Positions 34,483 to 47,300 of a stretch of 64,000 nt of DNA are shown here, piece after piece (the stretch's first letter is position 1; each line of letters begins with the position of its first letter). The translations under genes and the position numbers were made by a program. The DNA comes from Cyanoderma ruficeps (lineage: Eukaryota > Chordata > Aves > Passeriformes > Timaliidae). Under the pieces are notes generated by a model that worked only from the letters and a program-made list of their open reading frames with translations, had not been told where the DNA came from and did no database searches. The DNA lies in assembly GCA_008694505.1 (NCBI GenBank), contig VZDJ01007747.1, forward strand, positions 7,162,399 to 7,226,398, given 5' to 3'.

Positions 34483-35080
34483 CTAGATTTAACATAGTGG
34501 CTGTTTGAACTAGGACAGATGAAGAAGCATTTAACCCTTTTGAGCTGGGTTTGCATACAGTTGAAATTTATCCTCCTTCTCTAGGGCCTCTGAGCTTTCA
34601 GAAGTTAAAGTAACAAATGCTTTTTTTGATCTCTGTGTATGTACATGTGTATGTATGTACATATATGGGTGTATGATTTCTGAGTTTGATCTTAATTACA
34701 CGTCTTCTGCAGGTAATTCCATTCAGCCCTAAGATGCTTGGGATTTCTCTCTTTATATATGTATATTCTAGGTAGAATAACTCTTCAGATTTTTTACTGC
34801 AACACAGATGAACCACAACACACAAGATAACTTTTAAGACCACTTAATATAGTGTTAATTTTTCTTAGAAAATGAAGCTTAGTAGTGTTTGTAGAATACA
34901 CATAGAGCTGGAATTCAAGTCTGAAATTAATTTTATTTGGAAACAGTTCTGGCCCATTGTTTTCTATTGGTTTTGATTATCGCAAGGTGGGGGAGAGGGT
35001 GACTTCAAATTTTAAGCACACGTTGTAGGACTGTGATGCTGATTTAGAGGTTTATTTTTGTTTCGCTTTCTCCAAGACTT
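34483..35080. other. Intergenic, nothing recognised
   Basis: AT-rich sequence with a short TATG/TACA-rich stretch at about 34,636-34,672. No gene or repeat family is recognised. Confidence 0.65.
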
Positions 35081-35084
35081 TTGC

Positions 35085-35245
35085 ATTTTCCCTCCCTGCG
35101 GCCGCTCCTGTCGTTCCCGGGCGCGTTGCACTGCCTGCCGCGGGGAGCGGGCGCCTCGCAGCGGTGGCTCGCGGGAACTGCAGAGCGGCTCTTCCCCGAG
35201 GGCCGGAGACGGGGGGGAAATTCACATGCGGGGGACGCTGCGGTC
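35085..35245. promoter_or_regulatory. Small CpG-rich patch
   Basis: About 160 bp is dense in CpG (GCGGCCGC, CCCGGGCGCG, GCCGCGGGG, CTCGCGGG) within AT-rich surroundings. In a gene desert such a patch can be the promoter of a non-coding RNA, an orphan CpG island, or a fragment of a GC-rich element. It is shorter than the usual 200-bp island threshold. No TATA box or transcript evidence is available. Open frames across it are compositional. Confidence 0.45.
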
Positions 35246-38200
35246 CAAGGAGAGTTTAAGGATATGTACTTTAGGCAATGCGCTGTTCCGTAGATTATCA
35301 CTTCTGCAATCTAAAAATCACCTCTTTCTGTAAGCCTTCAAATGTACAATCTGTGGGTAAGTTACATATTAAAAGGCTCACAACTGTCAGCTGCTCCACA
35401 TAACATGGAGCATATGGTACACTGGTTAGTACCTTCCCTAATTACTTTTGTACTTAATTTTGAAAAACACAGCGACCCAGACCCGCGTATCATTTTTAAC
35501 TATTTGTCTTCTATATTCTCTAATTGGGCAGTATAGTATTGCAGACTCACAGGCTTGTATCCTACACAGAGGTGCTTTCTATGTTCTCTGCAGTTTTAGT
35601 GCAAAATACTGATATAGCTAAACTGCAAACAGTGACCCAGGGAGATTAGGTGAATAAGTGTTAACGTTATTGTTTATCAAGTAATTGTCTGTGCCTGCTC
35701 TCCATTCAGACTGTTGAGATTCAAGTCCCTGTTTTCTTTGATGTAAGGTCAGGTGACCTTTAACTTACATTCAGGATCGCTGTCTGGAAGGGCTCTCACT
35801 CTTGGAGCTAAGTTCAGTTGTGCCTGCATCAGCATTTATTGGAGGTGCCACAGGGAATCCCATCTGGTCTCTGAAAGGCTGAGGATCTCTGACAGATGTC
35901 TGGCATAGGAGTGAGCATGCATATACTATCTTTGGACGTGGGCTAGGGGCAACTAAACTGAATCCTAAATTTTTTTCCACCCAAAATAGCTACTGCAAAT
36001 ACCAGCTGTTCTGTGATATGAACCTGTTTCTTTCTTTTTCTAGCCTTTCCTTAAAGCCTTCATACCAGCCAAGAAACATTTGCTGACTGATTCTTTTTTA
36101 TATCTGATATTCTAAATCAAGTTTTGAGTTTAGAATACCAAAATATGGAATGCTACAGTAGCTGAACTTTGTTGCTATGATATTGCCATGCTACAAGTTC
36201 CATTGTTTCCACAAGCTTTACCTCTTAAATGTGTCCGAAGTGACCTAGGAAATTCTGATAATTGAGCTGTATAACAGATTTGAACAGCCCAGGCCTTGCT
36301 GTGTTGGAAAGAATGACTACAAGGATCCTGTGTTTCTGCAGACAGAGACTGACTTGACTGCTTATGTAGACTATCAATATAGGGACATATTACCCTGAGT
36401 TATGCAAACATAATGTTCTGTTGGAAAATGTATTTACAAAGAAAATGGTGTAAGTATCCTTACACTGCTATGAATCAGCATCGAGTGCAAGTGATTTAAC
36501 TTAAATTTCCCTTTTGAAAAAGGGTCTCTGGTGTGAAACAGCTACATGTTCGTTACCTAGTATTTATTGTGTGACAACACTCAGAAGAGCCAACTCAGAA
36601 TGGACTCCCATGTAGCTTGAATGGTTATAAAAATATACACATAAAAAGACAATGCCTGGCTGAAAAGGAATCTAATATTAAGATCTGGATTTAAACAAAA
36701 GTTACTGGTCAGAAGCATGGATGCATCTGAGTAGGAGGAGTTTGGTGTTCAAGGGCTGAGCTGATGTCAGTGTGCCCATGCATACTGGTGTGTTGTTTTT
36801 ATATCAATCTGTTGACTATTCCCACCTATTTGTACTTTGCATCCTGGAGAAGTCTCAAAGTGAGTGAAATGGATTCCTCTTGGGTGAAACACTGACAGAA
36901 GTGCTCCAGGAATCATTTAAAATTCTCCAGACACAGACGGGTGTTCTGTTCATGAGGAAAAGTACAAAATGAATAAACAGACAAACCCTAACCATGTCTG
37001 GTGTGGATGTCAGGTCCACGGGACCAAGTAGCTTCCATTATAAATTTCCTCCTATTTTTCCACAGTGCCTCCTGGTAGTTTACAGTGTTGTGCTGCCACA
37101 TGCTGTCACACTCCACTGGTAAGTTGTGACTTCAAAAAAGGTTGTTCTGGCTGACAGAGAATTACAGCAGTGCTTGGCAAGATGTGAACTTACCTGAAAC
37201 TAGTTTTGGGTAAGTAGCCTGAAACTTGAAGTTAGAGTGAAGAAGCAGGGAGGTATAGTGAGTGGGAGAGGGGACCCCTTTCAAATATTCTTTTCTAATT
37301 CACCTAAGCCTTCCTGTCCCAAATGAAAGCATTGTCATGGATTCAAAGTAGTGTGTACAAGTGGACAGAACTTTTCCCTCAGGAACTCATGTCAGATAAA
37401 GAAATTTAAAAATAATTAAAATAGACCCTACAAGAAAAAGAAAGATGTCTTTATACTGAGCTAGAGCAATTTATTTTCAAGAATATGTCTGCATTTAATC
37501 ACCCTCTGCTCTTTCCACAAACAAATTAGACATTGATTTTTGGGGGAAAATCTTGTGGATACATTCCTCATTAAATTAGTGATGTTTTAATCCTAAATGT
37601 TTTTTTTTACTGGATTCAAGCAAATTGATTTGCACATGAATGATGATCTGTGACACAATAACAATGTATTAATAGCATCTTCTGTGTTACTAGCAATGAT
37701 GTCATTAGTGTAAAAGGATACTGTAGTTAGAACTGAAGGCATAAATCTACTATGAGTTTAGTTATTATATGAAAAATAAACATCTGAGAGATGTTACATT
37801 CCTTTCATTAAAGTTTAATCTTGTATCAAAAATAACATAATACTGGAGCCTTCATCATCTTGCATTGTAAATTTTCTGATCATGAGACAATTATTGAAAG
37901 GAAGATGACTATTCTTTTTTATTTCTTCTTGGTTAATAGTCTTTAATGACATAAAATAACAATGTTAAAGCCACTTGTCTCTACAGTAAAGTTTTCTGCA
38001 CTGTCAGTGTAGTGTATCATACTTCCACAGATGCCTAGAATGGAGGACCAACATTCTGTAATTCTAGAAAAACAAGAATTAAAGCTTACAAGAGGGATTT
38101 GTAGAGGGATTGCTGTTGGATTCTGTTACAATAGTGAAAATGAGATCAGGTATTAGAAATCTGTATTTGCTATGAAATCTAGCTCTCAGACTTTAGAGAT

Positions 38201-39666
38201 GATAGGGTAGCAGTGCTTTGTTGGTATGTGGGCAGGCAAGTAAATGATTCTTCACTGTACCCAAATGTTGCTGCTACTCTGTGGTCCCTGGACCTACCTG
38301 GAACACACACAGTGTCATTCTCAAACTTTCAGTGCTTACTAAATCAGGGGAGAGCAGCCACGTGCATTTGGGTTCTTCCACCAAATATGAAAATACAGCA
38401 ATGGTAGGGACTGTTCCCTGTGTGTGTCACCAATAAGGCTGGAGTGTGGAGCAGTCTGTACTTTACAGACATGTCCATAAGGAATTCTTTTAAGAATCCA
38501 GTAGCATCATCTCACCTGTGATTCTTGTTCCATCACTAAGTTTCACAATTCCCCTCCTCTTCAGTATACTTAGAGCTGAAGGGTGTCTCACCACTACCAG
38601 TTGTTGAGAGCTAAATTCACCAGCTAGCAACATTGGTCTCTGCCTTCACTGAGCAGAAAAAGGCTGATTCGGTAGGTGATTTATGGTGTCTCCTGAATTG
38701 CACAAGGAAAGACTTCCTTTCTCTTGACTCTAGAAAGTCTGTAGATCAGCTAAATTAAGTGTTTCATGTAAGTAACATGAACTATTTTCTGCGCTGACAA
38801 TGCTGTGTTCAAGTTATTTATTTCAGATACCTACTAATTAATTTTGTATTTTCATATAGAGGGGTTTTTTTCTCTTTATTTCCAATAGCTTCCTCCCCTA
38901 CATGGAAATGTTGTTTCTCTAGCCTCACCGGAGAAAGCTGATCCCCACTGACTGAGCGCTGAGTGACACTGCAACCTGAAAGGAATAAACAAGCAAACTC
39001 CAAAGACGCGAAAAGGTGGAAACAAAAACTTCTGCTGTTGTTGAGGTTCACTAAAATCTGGTGGGGGACCAGAAGGATGAGCTGTAAATAGTTGCAGAAA
39101 ATTTTTTTCCTGTTATAGGACATGACTTTTGAGGGGAACACGAGCCCTAGAGAAAACAAGGAGTTAACAGAAGGCCACTGGAAAGTTCAGAGCTACATTA
39201 GGTATCTACAAATCTGACAAGAAAACTTGGCATTGGAAAATCTAATTGAGAGAACAGAATTATATTAGGGTCTAGGTAATTACGACATTGCAAAAATTCT
39301 TAAGACTTTCACACAAGCCAAAAATACATGTTAAATTGAACAATATACCTCGTGTATGCTGCTAAAGGTAAAAAAAAAGTCACCAACAATAAGGTATACA
39401 GAAATTTTTTTTTGCACTGAAGAGAAAAAAGACCATAACTTACTTGCTGTCATATTGTGTTTATTTCCTTTTGATGAACTCACCAGATACTCTTACAACT
39501 AAATAAGTGATCATGCTTAGTAATTTTTTTTGCCATATATTACTTATTTTCCAGATGCTTCAATCTTTGACAATAGGACAGATTTTGCTGAAAATGAATG
39601 CAGTAAATTAGTGGAAAAGTGAAGGCTTAGACATGAACTTGCTAGAGTAAATCATCTCCAGTATAA
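35246..39666. other. Intergenic, repeat-poor, no gene recognised
   Basis: About 4.4 kb without recognisable transposons or coding exons. Conserved regulatory elements cannot be told from neutral DNA without alignment. Confidence 0.65.
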
Positions 39667-39671
39667 CAGGG
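39667..39671. repeat. Target-site duplication, left copy (CAGGG)
   Basis: Matches CAGGC at 40250-40254 at four of five positions. Confidence 0.7.
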
Positions 39672-40249
39672 TGTCCTGGTTCCAGCTAGGGTAGCATTAA
39701 TTTCTTCTCAGTAGCTGTTACAGTGCTGTGTTGTGGATTCAGAATGAGAATGGTATTGATAACACACTGGTATTTTGGTTCTTTGCTAAGTCAAGTTTAT
39801 CCTAAGTCAAGGACGTTTTTCCTTGTCTCATGCTCTGAATGGAAAAAAAAAAACAAACTGGAAGGAACATATCTGGAACTCAAACTGACCAAAGGAATAT
39901 TCCACACCATAGAATGTCATGCCTGGTATATAAACAGGAGGGAGTTACCTGGAAGAGGGGACCAGGGTTTGGGTTCAAGGAAGGAGGTCTGGCATCTGTC
40001 AGCAGGTGCTGAACAATTGCATTGTGCATCAGTTGGTGTTTTTTCCCCCTTTTTATTGTCATTGTTACTATTACTTAGCATTATTATTGTATTTTTCTTT
40101 ATTTTCAATTATTAATCAGTTCTTATCTCAACATACAAGTTTTACTTCTATTCTCCTCTTGATTCCACTGGGATGAGGGGGAAAGAGAAGAGGGTTTGAG
40201 TGAGTGGCTGTGTGGTGTTTCATCTCCAGCTGGGCTTAAAACTATGACA
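39672..40249 (+). mobile_element. Solo LTR, ERVL/ERV3-like (5-bp target duplication)
   Basis: This 578-bp block starts TGTCCTGGTTCCAGCTAGGG and ends AAAACTATGACA. It is flanked by CAGGG (39667-39671) and CAGGC (40250-40254), a 5-bp duplication with one mismatch. A TATA box (TATATAAA, 39927-39934) lies in the middle with R/U5-like sequence after it. The ATTCCACACCATAGAATGTC and TTATCTCAACATACAAGTTT blocks are familiar from a widespread bird LTR family. The duplication length suggests ERVL type. No internal retroviral genes lie beside it. The 130-codon open frame inside (39723-40115) is not a viral gene. Confidence 0.88.
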
Positions 40250-40254
40250 CAGGC
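40250..40254. repeat. Target-site duplication, right copy (CAGGC)
   Basis: Matches CAGGG at 39667-39671 at four of five positions, the difference being explicable by one later substitution. Confidence 0.7.
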
Positions 40255-42908
40255 TATTGGGAAATGATATCAGAATAATTAAGGTCATGCTAGCTAGAAA
40301 AAACAAGGAAATCACTCTGATCCACATTTAATATTGGTAAACTGCAGAGTAATGTTAATGAAGCATAAGTTATATGCTAATAATTTGGTTGCTACTTAGA
40401 AAGATGCCTGTTGGGACATGAAAGATGAGATAAGGAAATCACCCCCAAACACCCCTACCTAACACAGCTTGTCTTGATTTAGTGTGCAGGGAGTTCTTCC
40501 TATTTCATGAAAATAATAATGGGAATGAATCTACACTGTGCAATGAAGCACTATGCAATTATCAGGACAGTTGCTGAGAAGCAACTTCCTATAATTATGA
40601 AAGTTTTCATCTGCTAGAAATATGCAGTGCATTTACTGACCCTCACAGAAAGAGGTTAAGAATAAAAGGTTATGAGACTTCCGTTTATCTGAGATAGCAG
40701 CAGTTACTGCAGAGGCTGTCTGCACCCTGTCTTCTCTACAGCCAGACTGGATGTGGAATGACTTATACCTACTCTAAGTAAACTGGTGTCTACCTGACAC
40801 TGCAAAGATATTTGCTTGATTTCTGGAAGCATCGTTCCCACATTACCTGCATTACTTAGTCTGGGCAGAGTGCTGTGAGGATGTTACTGCATTGCTTTTG
40901 TTCAGGGCTGGTTCAGGGATGCATGCACTGCTAGTTTTTGTGCAGTGTAGACACGTCCCATGTAAAATTGCTGGGAAAGAAAGGCCAGGGCTGCCACAAG
41001 AAGTAACCTTCTAAGGCCTATGACTTTGACATCCAAAATAGCTACATGTTTTGTAGAAATAAGCAATGCTTATTGAACTTGAGATAACAGGGAGCAAAGT
41101 GGATCAGACTTGGGCATTTTGCCTGCAAGGGCACCACCTTTGTCTGGGCAGTATTGACAGAGATAGATTAGCGACAGTTCCATTACTGAACCACAGAATG
41201 CTGCAGCCAAGGTCTCGGGGAGCTGTCCCTGCTGGGACAGCCAAGCCTGCTGTATATTTGTTTTTTGAAGTGATATGTAAAAAGTACTCATCTCTCTTGG
41301 ATAATTGAAGAACTCACATGTAAGAATTGTGGAATGATGGATCACGGTCTGCAACCTCAAACAATGCTATAGTTATGATGTAGTTTTGGACCAGTGATGT
41401 CTGTCAGCACTGCCACCTTGTAGATTTCCAGATGTATTTAGCCTCACAATCATTTATTGTTCTTCTAATGCTGTCTTGGAATAGCTGCACATGTCCATCC
41501 ATTTGTATATTCTTCTGAAAATGGACATGCAATTATCTCAACCTTATTCATATATTTGACTCTACTTTTCTGGGGCATACTTTTAAAGGAATGTGTAGTG
41601 GTACTGGAATGTGGTAGGGAATGATAAAGAGAAACCCCCAAATGTTGTCTGCAATAGATCTGTGTCTGGTGTGAAATAACTTTCTCTACAGTTGGAAGAG
41701 ATGACTTCCTGTACATACAGTTTTGGGGCTGAACCACAGCTGTAATTTGAAGGTATTTTATTCCTAGCTGTGTCACACTTTCTAGAAATGTACAGGAGAA
41801 AAGTCAATAGGGCCACTGTGCAATTTCAAAGAGAGGTTCTATTTACAATGCATTTTGGAGAAGACACTGAAATAAATATTTGCAATGAAGCTTGGTAATT
41901 CCAAGCATCACTGTGTCACTCAACAAAATGTTCAGTTGTGTAAGGGTTCTGTAACAGAGAACTTGCTTGTTTGCTATTGAAGGTGGTTTAGAGAGCAAAC
42001 AATGGCTAGTGTCAATGTACAGTACTGCACACTAAATTAATGAAGGGTGCCTTTGAATTCAGGTTTGCTCAGGTTCACAAAAGAATTTGTTCACTTCAGT
42101 CTCAGCAGTCGGCTGTGAGACATACTTGCCTCTTGGTGAATGCATTCTCATTTCTTTATTCTAGGACCTTGCCAATAGAGGATTAATGATTAAAATAACT
42201 GCATTTTTTTCTTTTTTTTTTCCTTTTTTTTCTTCCTGTCAAGTATTGTAGGGGTAAATGACTGAGCTGATATCTTCACTAAAAGCCTTCAAATAATTGC
42301 AGTCTGGTTTCTGAGGAAATACAGTTGGTTCCACATAGTACATCCTATTCCTTTATCTAATATTTTGCAGAATTTTAATGGAAAAGCACACTATTGCAGA
42401 TGAAAATAGTTGTTTGGTACTGAAAACTTGTAGGACTTTTAAACAGTATAAAGTTAAATTCAAGTTACTGTGCCAGTACCAAATTTGTTACTGATGTCCC
42501 CAAAAGTCCTCGCTCCTTAAAAAGTGGTAGTGTGAAATGTGGGGAAAAACCTTGCAATGCAAGATACAAAGATAAGTAATTTGGAAAGCAAAGCTCCATA
42601 CTTTTTGCCTAGGAAATGCATGAAGAAAATATTACTAATCCCACCTCAAAGACATTTTTAAAAATAGCCTTGAATGTGTCTCCGTCTTGCTTGTGTGCTC
42701 ATATGCAAAGATGACCACAAACGATGGTTTAAAAAGTTTAATAATTATGTCATCTTGACATAATATTTGAAATTATTCTCTTCTCTACCTGCTGTGTTCC
42801 TACTCATTCCTTCAGCCCTCTTTCTCAACAAGAGTGTTGTTTTACACCAGCCCAGCTGTGTCTATCTCTTGGAGACACTGAGGATGCAAACACCAGAACT
42901 CCCTCCCT
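40255..42908. other. Intergenic, no gene recognised
   Basis: About 2.6 kb of AT-rich DNA. A T/C-rich low-complexity run lies at about 42,206-42,237. Open frames such as 41066-41308 (+) and 41070-41360 (-) overlap on opposite strands and have no family resemblance. Confidence 0.65.
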
Positions 42909-43346
42909 TCCACCCTGCAGATGGGAGCGAGATGGGTGTTGCTCCATGGCCACATCCTGACACCATCGTGCTGTAGGAGTGTGACTGGCTGGTGCTGGGA
43001 GACGCGGTGACAACCGCGCTGAGGCAGGATGTGACACTCCGAACTGCACAATGAAAAAGCCAAGAAAGTAATCCAAGGAATTTAGAATTACTGAGATTTT
43101 CCCAGGAAAGTGGCTGCCCACAAGTTACAGCCAGTCCTCTTCACTGGGTTGTGGTAAAAAACGGAGCCTGATGCAACAATCTCACCCACGTGAGATGGGT
43201 TCAGGGCACTGATGTGTAGGAACAAACTCACCCGGGAACACATCGGTCCCCAAGGAGGGCGGAGGGGCAGCGAGGAGCTGCCAAGTCCTGCGCAAACACC
43301 CGAGAGACAAGGGCGCTGCCACGGCCCGGCAGGGCATGCCCGCAGC
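42909..43346. repeat. Direct duplication, copy A (438 bp)
   Basis: This unit starts TCCACCCTGCAGATGGGAGC and ends GGGCATGCCCGCAGC. It is repeated almost identically at 43348-43732. Copy A holds 53 extra bases, from just after CTGTAGGA (about 42,979) to about 43,031, including a CGCGGT...ACCGCG inverted repeat. Apart from that indel and scattered substitutions the copies have equal length. Confidence 0.93.
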
Positions 43347-43347
43347 N

Positions 43348-43732
43348 TCCACCCTGCAGATGGGAGCGAGATGGGTGTTGCTCCATGGCCACATCCTGAC
43401 ACCATCTTGCTGTAGGATGACACTCTGAACTGCACAATGAAGAAACCAACAAAGTAATCCAAGGAATTTAGAATTACTGAGATTTTCCCAGGAAAGTGGC
43501 TGCCCACAAGTTACAGCCAGGCCTCTTCACTGGGTTGTGGTGAAAAACGGAGCCTGATGCAACAATCTCACCCACGTGAGATGGGTTCAGGGCACTGATG
43601 TGTAGGAACAAACTCACCCGGGAACACATCGGTCCCCAAGGAGGGCGGAGGGGCAGCGAGGAGCTGCCAAGTGCTGCGCAAACACCCAAGGGACAAGGGC
43701 GCTGCCACGGCCCGGCAGGGCATGCCCGCAGC
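43348..43732. repeat. Direct duplication, copy B (385 bp)
   Basis: Second copy of the unit at 42909-43346, lacking the 53-bp segment and beginning directly after the single N at 43347. Beyond its end the sequence continues into GC-rich DNA not seen after copy A. Exact joining at an N suggests two haplotypes or two contig ends placed in series. Confidence 0.93.
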
Positions 43733-44030
43733 GGGGACTCCCGCAGGCCCAGGCCGGGCACAGCGCTTCGCCGCTGCCACCCTGCCCTTCCTCCCGCCTC
43801 TGCCTGCGCCAGCCGCCCGCAGCAGGGCAGGGTAGGTGTGCTCGGAGGGCTGATTTATCCCCGTTTCGGCGGCTCTGCTGGGCGCTGCAGGCTGCGCGGG
43901 GCTGCTGCTAGGTGGCGGTGCGCCACCAGGAACGGCGCCTCAACACAGGCCCCCCCCCCCCGCGCCACCCTCCGAGGCCTCCGGCGTGGCAGCCGCGCTG
44001 GTCGTGAGGTGCTGCTGGGCGGCTTCTGCC
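43560..44030. promoter_or_regulatory. CpG-island-like region
   Basis: About 470 bp is GC-rich and CpG-rich (for example GGGCACAGCGCTTCGCCGCT, CCCCGTTTCGGCGGCT, GGAACGGCGCCTCAAC, CCCCGCGCCACC) in an AT-rich desert. It contains a C10 run near 43,951-43,960. Size and density fit a CpG island, so a promoter of an unannotated transcript is possible in either direction. It could also be a GC-rich repeat. A 177-codon open frame through it (43598-44131) is explained by composition. Confidence 0.45.
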
Positions 44031-44108
44031 TCACACCATGCACACAGATAGTTAAAAATATGTACTGTTACATATTTGTAATTTTTAAACTGCTCATATT
44101 AAATGACA

Positions 44109-44342
44109 GGAGGTTTAGAATAGATTATTAGGAGGAAGTTCACTGCTGTGAGGGTGGTGAGGTACTGGAACAGGTTGCCCAGATAAGCTGTACATGCTCC
44201 ATCCCTGCAGGTGTTCAAGGCCGGTTTGAATGGGGCTCTGAGCAACCTGGGCTAGTAAAGGGTGTCCCTGCCCATGGCAGGGGGATCGGAAGTTGATGAT
44301 TTCTAAGATCCCTTCCAATCCAAACTTTCCTATGATTCTGTG
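44109..44342 (+). mobile_element. CR1 LINE, 3' fragment
   Basis: The block begins AGGAGGTTTAGAATAGATTA, continues GTGAGGGTGGTGAGGTACTG and GAACAGGTTGCCCAGATAAG, and ends CCTATGATTCTGTG. This is the classic last 230 bp or so of CR1 in plus orientation, directly downstream of the CpG-rich region. Confidence 0.94.
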
Positions 44343-47300
44343 AAGCCTTGTTTTGATGTGGTAAGGGGAACTGAACCCAAATCCTTGCTCTGCCTTAAGT
44401 CAACACACAGGTCATATTATGGGTGTGGGTGCCGCTGGAGCCAGGGTGCTGCCAAGCCACCCCATCCAGCCCCAGCCTCTCTGTTCCACACATCAGGGTG
44501 CTTGGGAGCCAGAAGCAAGGGGCTTGTGGGCAAACTTTAATATCGAACTTAAAGCAATAGGCTACTGCTTTAGAGACTTTGTTTGGTGGTGGGTTTTTTC
44601 TTTTTTAATTTAATGAAATAATTTCATATAATGATGAAAATGCTGCAAGATGTAAACCAAAGATGTCTCCATATCTGCCTGCAACCTTTGCATGTTAACA
44701 AGTGTGTTACCTTCCAAGTGACTTTTAAGTCTGGCTCTACTCCTCTTTGTAAGAAAACCTTATGTTAATTAACTTAGCTGAACTCGAATTACCCTGTGCT
44801 AATTGATGTGCTGGAGGTAGCTTTTCTTCAAGAAAGAGACAGTTCTGGGTTGAGAAAGCTTTTCTCTGTATAAACAAGTGGCATTTGTTATAGATGGTAA
44901 CATGTGTTCCAACTTTTTGTTCTGAGCAAGATATGCCAAGGCTACATCCAGTATTTTTTTTTTATGCTGATAATTGGAGGTGGAAGGGAAAATTCTTTTA
45001 CTCTATCTGATCCTGATTGTTATTTACTCAGAAATGACAATTATTTTAAAGAGATTTAATTAGGAGGCAGTCACAGAACTCTAGTTCAGTGCAGCTGGCT
45101 GGCAATGACTGATTCAAAAGCAGTAATTATTACAGGTTTGAGAAGAGAGCTGAAATGACCCATATGGTTAGTCTGATTAAAGTGATCCCAAAGTCACCAG
45201 AAGTAATGCTAATTCTCTGCTTCTCCTGGATGCAGCAGTGCATTAATACCTGTGATGTCAGGAGACAGGTGCTAGTGAATCAGCTTGAGGTGACAGAGTT
45301 ACATCATAGCCATCCTGCTGGAAGCCAACTCGATAGACTTTTGAAGCACGGAGGCCCTGATGGTGAAAAGCTGAGAGGTTAAAACACAAACACTGAATGA
45401 AATGGACTCCCTCTACCAATCTGTGGCTAAGTAGTTATTGGCCCATAAAGGGATAAAACAAACCAAAAAAATAATCTGAGAAGAATGAGAGCAAGAAGAG
45501 ATTCTTTCAGAGCTGAAGCTCTCTGGAAAATAATCAGGACACAGTTTAAGTAGTGTTTTGTTTTCTGTCATATTTGCAAGCATTATATTACAACAAACAC
45601 AAAGATTGGTTGGTATTAGTCTTCTCTGTGACTAGTTTTGGAGCACTTCATGTACTCTGGCAGTGCTACCTGTACAAATGTGTTAGTGAAAGCTGCTTCT
45701 CTATGATGAAAAGAAACACGTGACAGAAGTGTTTAAAAGAAGTTGGAAAAAGGCAAAAAATATGTTTATGTGAAAATGGATTTGTGACTGTTAAATCTGG
45801 TAATGCTGAGATAAAAAATAATGCAGGAAGGACCCTTAAGACTGAAAAACAATATGACCAAATTATCATAGATGCTGTGTCCTTTCTATAACTAAAGAAT
45901 GACATTATGGGAGCTTTTAAAATTTGCCAAGTTGTTTCCAAAAAATTGGGCTACTTATGGGAAAGAGCTGTAATAGTATCAGAGAATGCACCAGTCAGGA
46001 GTCTGAGGTTGCAGTGAAGTAGTGGTGTGGCATGTAAACTCTGTGAGTTTATACATAATAATTTGGTGGGAAAGGACATCAAAATACTTGACTGCCTACT
46101 AAGTGGGTATGTAGGTTCAAGCTGTGATCCCTTCTTAACTCTGCTAAATTACATGATGGGGACAGTGAAGTGTGATTTATCATCTGTGACATTTGTTCAA
46201 AAAAAATTGAAAACAAAAAATGGAAAAATGGCTCCATAATAAAAAAACCCAAACAATAAATATCTGGGTGAACAGGGAATTGCAGATATATTTTGAGGCA
46301 ATGAAGGCAAATCAAACCAAACCTTGCTATTTTTTGGAATCCTGGTCACTACTCTTTATCCATAAAAATGAGGCTAGAAGTACCTGCAATAGAAAAGAAA
46401 GGCTATGAACAGTAGGAGTGTCTCGAGATGTGGCCATTGGGTTGAGTGATGTTGTCATTCTAGACAGTCCCATGTTCAAAAGTAACAGCTTCTGCTGGTT
46501 CCAGAAGGAAAAAAAAATAGGGGATATGAATCAGCTCGTCTGACCAAGGAATAAGCAACTGACAAAGCAGTGTTAATTTGTGGAATTAATTACCTTGGTA
46601 TCACCTGATAACTGTGATGCCCTTATGACAGGAAGATCACAAGAATGAAATTATCCACAGAGACATCTTAACATTCCTTTTAAGCTAACATACAAATACG
46701 TGTATTTCTGGCATTCAGATAACTACATGGCATATACTGCTAGTTATTTCTTGTTACATTTTCATGAGAAGGTAAGGCAAAGCCAACTGTCCCCCTAGAA
46801 GTTTTTGGAACAAGCTGCTGATTGTTGTATGCCTACTTGTGTTGAACAAAGCTGTGTGAGAAGTCTGAAACCAAATGGAGCAGATCTCTTCTTGAATTAG
46901 ATTTCTAAATTCTACAGTGTGCACAAGACAAATACATATGTGACTGATATAGGTATCATACCAGTCTATCCTTTATCAGGAGGACTAAATTCCAAAATAG
47001 TAATGCCTTTTTATAAAAGCTGAATGTGAATTAGATGAGATTGTACAGTAAACAGCAATATATTTATACTTCAAACAATTATATTGGATAGTCTTTCTTC
47101 AAATAAACTCTTTTTTGTCCTCTATACTCATTTCTTTAGAGCTTAGAAAATCAGCAATTGCTCTATGCTATTAATTCCATTTGTTTCTCTATATACTTTG
47201 CATTATAAATATTTAAAAAGTGTAATTACCTGAAAAGCCAAAATGAACAGATCTTGGTGGACAGGCTGTAATGACTTAAATTATCTTCTTGTTCCTAGCA

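Noticed and set aside
35058..35333. 91-codon Arg/Ser-rich open frame over the CpG patch
   Set aside because: Openness is explained by GC content; three overlapping frames are open at once.
39723..40115. 130-codon open frame
   Set aside because: Lies wholly inside the solo LTR and has no retroviral protein motif.
43598..44131. 177-codon plus-strand open frame in the GC-rich region
   Set aside because: GC-rich DNA has few stops; overlapping open frames occur on the other strand and part of it lies in the duplicated unit.
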